Below are positions 1 to 3,920 of a stretch of DNA of 7,849 nucleotides, piece by piece. Source of the stretch: JBEKLJ01 sp050010255 (GTDB lineage: Bacteria > Acidobacteriota > Terriglobia > Bryobacterales > Bryobacteraceae); the NCBI GenBank assembly GCA_050010255.1, contig JBEKLJ010000167.1, positions 1-7,849 of the forward strand, given 5' to 3'. Every line of letters starts with the position of its first letter. Within the stretch, counting starts at the first letter, position 1. The notes beneath the pieces are model-generated. The model ran no database searches. It was not told the DNA's origin and was given only the letters and a program-made list of their open reading frames with translations. The translations under genes were made by a program, and so were the position numbers.

Positions 1-2
1 TG

Positions 3-230
3 GAGTTGGGCAAGCAGTTTACTTTCGGTCTGATGGGCCGCGCCGGCTTCGAGAGCTTAAGTGAACTCTTCGACGCGTACGAGGAGAAGCGGAAGAGGTT
101 GGAGTATACCGATCCCGGCCGAGGCAGGGCGAGTGCGGGGACAGGCCCGGGAAGACGTCGGCTGAAGCCGACGCTGCAAGCTGAAGCTCGCGCCACCAAG
201 GGGGGACCGCGCCGGCTTACGGACGGATGA
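3..230 (+). CDS. possible 3' end of an unidentified upstream gene (partial)
   Basis: An open frame enters from the left edge and stops with TGA at 228-230. I do not recognise the family. The first ~40 codons look coding: third positions are mostly G or C, and the peptide contains a plausible charged amphipathic helix (SLSELFDAYEEKRKRLEY). The last ~25 codons are Arg/Pro/Gly-rich and run through the hairpin repeat at 156-191. The real stop may therefore have been lost, or the tail may be read-through into repeat DNA. No good start with a ribosome-binding site is visible inside the window, so if real the gene begins upstream. It could also be chance in GC-rich DNA. It is separated from hydB by about 340 bases and is probably not part of the hydrogenase operon. 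Confidence 0.35.
   Translation, partial: ELGKQFTFGLMGRAGFESLSELFDAYEEKRKRLEYTDPGRGRASAGTGPGRRRLKPTLQAEARATKGGPRRLTDG
156..191. repeat. REP-like double hairpin, two imperfect 19-nt units around GCTGAAGC
   Basis: The first unit is a perfect 7-bp stem with a TGAA loop (CGTCGGCTGAAGCCGACG, 156-173). The second repeats the same GCTGAAGC core 19 bases later (180-187) and folds as a 6-bp stem with one mismatch (176-181 against 186-191), again with a TGAA loop. Paired short hairpins with an identical loop, next to a gene end, are typical of bacterial REP/BIME-type intergenic repeats. I recall GCTGAAGC-type repeats as common between genes in some Acidobacteriota, but this cannot be verified here. No T-run follows, so it is not an ordinary intrinsic terminator, although it could protect the 3' end of an upstream transcript. 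Confidence 0.5.
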
Positions 231-514
231 CGGGCTTCGGCACCGTTCCAAGGGCGGCGTGCTATCGTGGCAGTTGGCGCCGAGGATTGCGGGCCCGAGC
301 GGGGCAGTGTACCCTGCGTCCTTTGGCTCAGTTACGCTATATTCGGATATTCGGCGCCCGAAGTCGTTGTGCGGCGCTTCCGGACGGATTGGCCAAAGGG
401 AGCCTGATGCGCCGAGGGCGGCGCCGGGATCGAGGCGCGGAAGCAGCCTGGGTATTCTCACCCACAAGAGAGTCTCAATGTTCGATAAGTCCTGTTGCTT
501 CAGGAATTTCTTTT
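231..514. other. leader/intergenic region with no convincing gene
   Basis: Open frames exist on both strands here, but they are Arg/Ala/Pro-rich, lack ribosome-binding sites and resemble no family I know. Visible structure is limited. There is a perfect tandem duplication of ATATTCGG (339-354) in a locally AT-rich patch, and a 6-bp GC stem with an AGGG loop at 409-424. I see no tRNA, riboswitch or transposon end. The region is most likely the upstream regulatory DNA of the hydrogenase operon; enhancer sites for a sigma-54 activator, if used, would be expected here. Confidence 0.5.
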
Positions 515-530
515 TGGCAACCCAGATGCA
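515..530 (+). promoter_or_regulatory. candidate sigma-54 (-24/-12) promoter of the hydrogenase operon
   Basis: The sequence TGGCAACCCAGATGCA matches the sigma-54 consensus TGGCACG-N4-TTGCA at the invariant GG (516-517) and GC (528-529) with exactly the required 10-base separation. It also matches at the flanking T, CA, T and A, with mismatches at the two bases after TGGCA and at the first T of TTGCA. A T-rich run (507-515) lies just upstream. The expected transcription start is near 540, giving a ~30-nt leader ending at the hydB ribosome-binding site (560-566). Sigma-54 control is well known for several hydrogenase operons. I see no comparably good sigma-70 -35/-10 pair here. Prediction by eye from a single site. 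Confidence 0.42.
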
Positions 531-533
531 CAC

Positions 534-555
534 CAGAGTGACTCTGAAGCCAGAG
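534..555 (+). promoter_or_regulatory. overlapping inverted repeats (CAGAG/CTCTG) at the operon start
   Basis: CAGAGTGACTCTG (534-546) is a perfect 6-bp inverted repeat around one central base. Its right arm (CTCTG, 542-546) also pairs with a second CAGAG at 551-555 across an AAGC loop. The element lies at the predicted transcription start and ends 4 bases before the hydB ribosome-binding site. It could be an operator for a dimeric regulator or a pair of alternative 5'-leader hairpins. The arms are short, so chance is possible. Confidence 0.3.
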
Positions 556-571
556 CCTTGAAGGAATCTCG

Positions 572-1723
572 ATGGACACCACTATGCCTGCCGCCGGCGC
601 CCGAGTGGCGATTGAGGTCTCGGGGCTCGCGTCCCTGATCGGGCTGCTGAAGGAGCGCGGCTACCAGGTCGTCGGCCCGACGGTTCGAGACGGCGCGGTC
701 ACTTGCGATGAGGTCGAGAAGCTCGAGGATCTGCCGGCCGGCTGGGGGGACGAGCAGTCCGCGGGCCGCTACCGGCTGAAGAAGCGCGAGGACGCGGCGC
801 TGTTCGGCTACGTCCTGGGACCGCAGGGCTGGAAGCGCTACCTGCACGCGCCCGAGATGAGGACGCTCGAGGGCGCGCGCGAAGGCGAGACCTTCAAGAT
901 CCTGCGCCCGGACCCGGCGGCGGCCAAGTATGCATTCCTCGGCGTCCGGGCTTGCGAGCTGGCGGCCATCGACCGGCAGGACCGCATACTCCTCGGTGAC
1001 CGCTACCTGGATGCCGACTACCGCGGGCGGCGGCAAGCGGCGCTGATCATAGCCGTCAACTGCACGCAGGCTGGGGGCACCTGCTTCTGCACGTCGATGG
1101 GAACGGGTCCCAAGGTCGGGAAAGGCTTCGACATTGCGCTCACGGAACTCACCGGGCCGGAGCGCCACATCCTGGTCGGGGAAGCGGGCACCCCCGTGGG
1201 CGCCGAGCTGCTGGCCGCGCTCGAGCACCGCCCCGCCTCGGCCGAGGAGGTTGCGGCGGCCGAGGCGGCGGTGGCGCGGGCGGCCGCTAGCATCGAGCGC
1301 CGCCTGGACACGGCGGGACTCAAGGAGGTCCTCTACGAGAGCTTCGAGCACCCGCGCTGGGACAAGGTCGCGACCCGCTGCCTGAGTTGCGCCAACTGCA
1401 CTCTAGTGTGCCCCACCTGCTTCTGCACCACGGTCGAGGATGGCAGCAGCGTGGCCGGCCGGGACGCCCAGCGGTGGCGCAAGTGGGATTCCTGCTTCAC
1501 CGAGAATTTCTCGTACATCCACGGCGGCAGCGTGCGCCTGTCGGTCAAAGCGCGCTATCGCCAGTGGCTCACGCACAAGCTGGCCTACTGGATTGACCAG
1601 TTCGGCGCGCTGGGGTGCGTGGGATGCGGGCGCTGCATCACCTGGTGCCCGGGCCAGATTGACATCACCGAGGAGGTCGCAGCGATCCGCGGCGCCGAGC
1701 CGGCCGCTGCGGGGAAGGAGTAG
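572..1723 (+). CDS. hydB: group 3b [NiFe]-hydrogenase beta subunit, dicluster ferredoxin type (HydB/AsrA-like)
   Basis: This is the electron-transfer subunit of the cytoplasmic NADP-linked hydrogenase, expected to carry electrons between the small subunit HydD and the flavoprotein HydG. The 383-residue protein has two 4Fe-4S ferredoxin motifs near its C-terminus: C270-x2-C273-x2-C276-x3-C280-P and C349-x2-C352-x2-C355-x3-C359-P. Between and before them are further cysteines (C164, C171, C173, C283, C285, C308), including two CFC pairs and a WDSC element. From memory of the HydB/AsrA family these belong to the family rather than to this protein alone. The N-terminal ~250 residues form the alpha/beta family domain (FLGVRACELAA at 122-132). 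No signal peptide or membrane segment is seen. The start is set by a strong GAAGGAA (560-566) 5 bases upstream; Met5 is a weaker alternative. The related AsrA of anaerobic sulfite reductase is less likely because hydrogenase genes follow. It is the first gene of the operon, 3 bases before the next. Confidence 0.9.
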   Translation: MDTTMPAAGARVAIEVSGLASLIGLLKERGYQVVGPTVRDGAVTCDEVEKLEDLPAGWGDEQSAGRYRLKKREDAALFGYVLGPQGWKRYLHAPEMRTLEGAREGETFKILRPDPAAAKYAFLGVRACELAAIDRQDRILLGDRYLDADYRGRRQAALIIAVNCTQAGGTCFCTSMGTGPKVGKGFDIALTELTGPERHILVGEAGTPVGAELLAALEHRPASAEEVAAAEAAVARAAASIERRLDTAGLKEVLYESFEHPRWDKVATRCLSCANCTLVCPTCFCTTVEDGSSVAGRDAQRWRKWDSCFTENFSYIHGGSVRLSVKARYRQWLTHKLAYWIDQFGALGCVGCGRCITWCPGQIDITEEVAAIRGAEPAAAGKE

Positions 1724-1726
1724 TCA

Positions 1727-2206
1727 ATGCAACCGAATACCCTGGCCGATGTAGTGCGAGCCCATCCCTTCGCGGAGGGCCTGAAGGAGAGCCACATCCA
1801 GAAACTGGCGGAGGTGGCTCTGGAGGTTCAGTTCGCGAGGGATCAGGTCATCTTCCGGCAGGGCGACCAGTCCGGGCTGTTTTACCTGATCCTCTCGGGC
1901 AAGGTCGCGCTGGAAGCCTCCGGACCGGGCCGCATCGTCCGTGTGCAGACGCTCGGGGAGGGCGACCAGTTGGGCTGGTCGTCGCTCCTGGTGGAGGGCG
2001 GGAAGCATTTTCAGGCCCGAACGCTCGAGCCGGTCCGGGCGCTGGCTCTGGACGGGGCGCGCCTCCGGCAGGTCTGCGAGCAGGACCCGGCGTTCGGCTA
2101 TCAGCTCATGCTGAAGCTGCTGAAGATCGTGGCGGGGCGTTTGCAGGCGACGCGAGTGCAGCTTCTGGACCTGTACGCGCCGCACGGAGGGGCGAAGCTG
2201 GTATGA
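1727..2206 (+). CDS. stand-alone cyclic-nucleotide-binding-fold protein, no DNA-binding domain
   Basis: A 159-residue single-domain protein with the CRP/PKA-type cNMP-binding beta-barrel. Visible parts are an N-terminal helical segment (PFAEGLKESHIQKLAEVA, 14-31), the barrel (V-I-F-R-Q-G-D near 41-47, LFYLILSGKVALE near 51-63), the phosphate-binding cassette region (82-100) and a C-terminal helix (~119-149). It then stops, so the helix-turn-helix of CRP/FNR regulators is absent. The cassette is atypical: it reads G83-W-S-S-L-L, where CRP has G-E-L-G-L, and H94-F-Q-A-R98, where CRP has R-S-A. The ribose-binding Glu and phosphate-binding Arg are thus not in their usual places. Binding of cAMP or cGMP is therefore doubtful; another ligand or a purely structural role is possible. 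The ribosome-binding site GGAAGGAG (1713-1720) lies in the tail of hydB, and the stop overlaps the hydG start by ATGA. The location argues for a role in controlling or assembling the hydrogenase. Confidence 0.85.
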   Translation: MQPNTLADVVRAHPFAEGLKESHIQKLAEVALEVQFARDQVIFRQGDQSGLFYLILSGKVALEASGPGRIVRVQTLGEGDQLGWSSLLVEGGKHFQARTLEPVRALALDGARLRQVCEQDPAFGYQLMLKLLKIVAGRLQATRVQLLDLYAPHGGAKLV

Positions 2207-3057
2207 ATGCGGCGGCCGTGGAGCTGGCGCCGGCCATGCCGCCGCCGATGGCGGTGGCGCGCGTGGCGAGCGTGCGCAAGGAGACCTACGACACCTTTAC
2301 GCTGACGCTGGAGGCGTGCAACGGACAGCCGCTGCCCGCCTTCGCGCCGGGGCAGTTCTCGATGCTGTACGCCTTCGGCGTGGGCGAGCTGCCGATCTCG
2401 ATCAGCGGCGACCCGAACGAGGCGGGGCGGCTCCTCTACACGGTCCGCTCGGTGGGCAATGCGACCAACGCGCTGGTGAGCCTGAAGCCGGGGCAGTCGG
2501 TCGGGGTGCGCGGGCCGTTTGGAACGGGCTGGCCGCTGGAGGCCGCGCGCGGCCGGGACGTGCTGATCGTGGCCGGGGGCATCGGCCTGGCGCCGCTGCG
2601 GCCGGCCATCTACGAACTGCTGCGCCACCGCGACGACTACGTGCGGGTCATCGTGCTGTACGGGGCGCGCAGCCCGCGCGACATGCTCTACCGCAAGCAA
2701 CTGGCCGAATGGGGCCGTGTGCCCGACACGGAGGTGCTGACGACGGTGGATTACGGGGGCGTGAACTGGCGCGGTCACGTCGGCGTGGTGACGACGTTGT
2801 TCCGTAACGTGCGGCTGCACGCGAGCGCCACCACGGCCATGATCTGCGGCCCAGAGATCATGATGCGCTACGTGATCCGCGAGTTCGACCGCCGCGGGCT
2901 GCCGGCCGACCAGGTGTATCTGTCGATGGAGCGCAACATGAAGTGCGCCATCGGCTCCTGCGGGCATTGCCAGATGGGCCCGTATTTCGTGTGCAAGGAT
3001 GGCCCGATTTTCACCTACGAGCAGATGCGGCCGTGGTTGGAGAAATATGAGCTCTGA
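2203..3057 (+). CDS. hydG: group 3b [NiFe]-hydrogenase gamma subunit, FAD/NAD(P)-binding diaphorase
   Basis: A 284-residue flavoprotein of the ferredoxin-NADP reductase fold that exchanges electrons between the Fe-S relay and NAD(P)H. It has an FAD-binding barrel (residues ~15-110; PGQFSML 49-55, LPISISG 63-69, then GVRGPFGTGW 101-110). A Rossmann NAD(P)-binding half follows, with the glycine-rich GGIGLAPLRP (125-134), YGARSPRDMLY (153-163) and CGPEIMM (215-221). A C-terminal [2Fe-2S] site has C248-x4-C253-x2-C256-x7-C264. This arrangement is that of HydG/dihydroorotate dehydrogenase electron-transfer (PyrK-like) subunits; the neighbours fix the hydrogenase assignment. NADPH rather than NADH preference is assumed from group 3b and is not readable here. 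The start at 2203 overlaps the previous stop (ATGA), with GGAGGGG 10 bases upstream. An in-frame ATG at 2236 would remove an Ala/Pro-rich N-terminus and is possible. The 3' end overlaps hydD by 11 bases. Confidence 0.93.
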   Translation: MNAAAVELAPAMPPPMAVARVASVRKETYDTFTLTLEACNGQPLPAFAPGQFSMLYAFGVGELPISISGDPNEAGRLLYTVRSVGNATNALVSLKPGQSVGVRGPFGTGWPLEAARGRDVLIVAGGIGLAPLRPAIYELLRHRDDYVRVIVLYGARSPRDMLYRKQLAEWGRVPDTEVLTTVDYGGVNWRGHVGVVTTLFRNVRLHASATTAMICGPEIMMRYVIREFDRRGLPADQVYLSMERNMKCAIGSCGHCQMGPYFVCKDGPIFTYEQMRPWLEKYEL

Positions 3058-3829
3058 GAAGAAACCGCGCCTTGCCGTCTTCAAGTTCGCTTCCTGCGAC
3101 GGCTGCCAGTTGAGTCTGCTGGATTGCGAGGACGAGCTGCTGGCGGTGGTTGGAGTGGTGGACATTGCATACTTCCCGGAGGCCTCGCGCCGGATGCTCA
3201 AGGGCCCTTACGATATCGCCCTGGTGGAGGGCTCGATCACCACCCACCACGACGCCGAGCGGATCCAGCAGGTCCGGCGGCAGTCCGGCGTTTTGGTGAC
3301 GATCGGCGCGTGCGCCACGGCCGGCGGCATCCAGGCGCTGCGGAACTGGAGCGACGTGGCTGACTACGTCCGCACGGTCTACGCCCACCCTGACTACATC
3401 CAGACGCTGAAGATGTCCACGCCGATCGCCGAGCACGTTCCGGTGGACTTCGAGCTGCGCGGCTGCCCGATCAACAAGCAGCACCTAATCGAGCTGGTGA
3501 GCGCGACGGTGGTCGGACGCAAGCCCAACCTCCCGACGTACAGCGTGTGCCTGGAGTGCAAGCGCAGCGGCACCGTCTGCATCCCGGTTGCGCGCGGCGT
3601 GCCGTGCCTGGGGCCGGTAACGCAGACCGGATGCGGCGCCCTGTGCCCCCGTTTCGGGCGCGGCTGTTTCGGCTGCTACGGCCCGATGGAGAGCGCCAAC
3701 ACGGCGGCCTGGGTAAAGCAACTGCGCAACCTGGGCCAGACCGACGAGGAGATTGCGCGCGCGTTCCGGAGCTTCAACGCCTGGGCCTGGCAGTTCCGCC
3801 AGGCCAGCGAGGAGGCTGAAAGAGCGTGA
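3047..3829 (+). CDS. hydD: group 3b [NiFe]-hydrogenase delta (small) subunit
   Basis: A 260-residue [NiFe]-hydrogenase small subunit related to the 20-kDa NuoB-like proteins. It passes electrons from the active site in HydA through three [4Fe-4S] clusters. Proximal-cluster ligands are C17-x2-C20 (S-C-D-G-C-Q), C89 (IGACATAGG) and C140 (LRGCPIN). The C-terminal ferredoxin-like part supplies eight more: C168-x2-C171-x6-C178-x8-C187 and C196-x3-C200-x6-C207-x2-C210. There is no twin-arginine signal, as expected for a soluble cytoplasmic group 3 enzyme. The start at 3047 was chosen because MSSEKKPRLAVFKFASCDGC begins like family members, with GGAG 4 bases upstream inside the end of hydG. A longer in-frame start at 2999 would add 16 unconvincing residues. 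In typical group 3b operons the large subunit follows directly; here a 917-codon gene intervenes. Confidence 0.95.
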   Translation: MSSEKKPRLAVFKFASCDGCQLSLLDCEDELLAVVGVVDIAYFPEASRRMLKGPYDIALVEGSITTHHDAERIQQVRRQSGVLVTIGACATAGGIQALRNWSDVADYVRTVYAHPDYIQTLKMSTPIAEHVPVDFELRGCPINKQHLIELVSATVVGRKPNLPTYSVCLECKRSGTVCIPVARGVPCLGPVTQTGCGALCPRFGRGCFGCYGPMESANTAAWVKQLRNLGQTDEEIARAFRSFNAWAWQFRQASEEAERA

Positions 3830-3918
3830 GTGCCAGGTTGAACCCGGCAGAGCGGGCGTTGCCGGGCGGGGGCCCGCCGAGGAGCTCCGGTTATGGCTTT
3901 TTGCTGAGGACACATTAA
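3826..3918 (+). CDS. 30-codon micro-ORF bridging hydD and the acyl-CoA synthetase gene
   Basis: A GTG start overlaps the hydD stop (GTGA, 3826-3829) and has AGGAGG (3810-3815) 10 bases upstream. The frame ends at TAA 3916-3918, two bases before the ATG of the next gene. The predicted peptide is basic and Pro/Gly-rich and matches nothing I know. It does not resemble the HydA N-terminus, so it is not an obvious remnant of a formerly adjacent hydA. It might serve as a coupling peptide that carries ribosomes across the 91-base spacer, or it may be meaningless. Low confidence that a stable protein is made. Confidence 0.2.
   Translation: MSARLNPAERALPGGGPPRSSGYGFLLRTH
3862..3878 (+). repeat. GC-rich hairpin in the hydD-synthetase spacer
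   Basis: CCGGGC (3862-3867), three G, then GGCCCG (3871-3876). It folds as a 5-bp CGGGC/GCCCG stem with a GGGG loop. A similar CCGGGC/GCCCGG element sits in the spacer after the synthetase gene (6678-6691). No T-run follows, so termination is not expected; a role in mRNA processing or stability is possible. Confidence 0.3.
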
Positions 3919-3920
3919 TC

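Noticed and set aside
315..343. Sigma-70 promoter with TATATT at 338-343
   Set aside because: No acceptable -35 box at 16-18 bases upstream, and it lies over 220 bases from hydB.
57..533. Minus-strand open frame of 158 codons over the leader region
   Set aside because: It runs through the REP-like repeat and the promoter candidate, has low-complexity Pro/Arg/Ser composition and no recognisable motif, and no ribosome-binding site was evident.
227..561. Plus-strand open frames (227-541 and 259-561) in the leader
   Set aside because: The products are Arg/Ala-rich with no family resemblance and overlap the candidate promoter and leader; probably chance.
1727..2206. Annotation as a CRP/FNR transcription factor
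   Set aside because: The protein ends after the C-helix; there is no helix-turn-helix domain.
2999..3046. Upstream extension of hydD by 16 residues
   Set aside because: It lies wholly inside the conserved end of hydG and adds a non-family N-terminus. The ATG at 3047 has a Shine-Dalgarno sequence and the expected protein start.
572..3057. Anaerobic sulfite reductase asrAB-type operon
   Set aside because: HydB and HydG resemble AsrA and AsrB, but they are followed by [NiFe]-hydrogenase small and large subunits and no siroheme subunit is seen.
3753..3920. Upstream extension of the synthetase gene by 56 residues
   Set aside because: It would overlap hydD by 77 bases with low-complexity sequence. 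The ATG at 3921 has a ribosome-binding site and gives the usual family length.
3830..3920. Rho-independent terminator between hydD and the synthetase gene
   Set aside because: There is a GC hairpin but no following T-run; the only short T stretch (3898-3902) is about 20 bases away.
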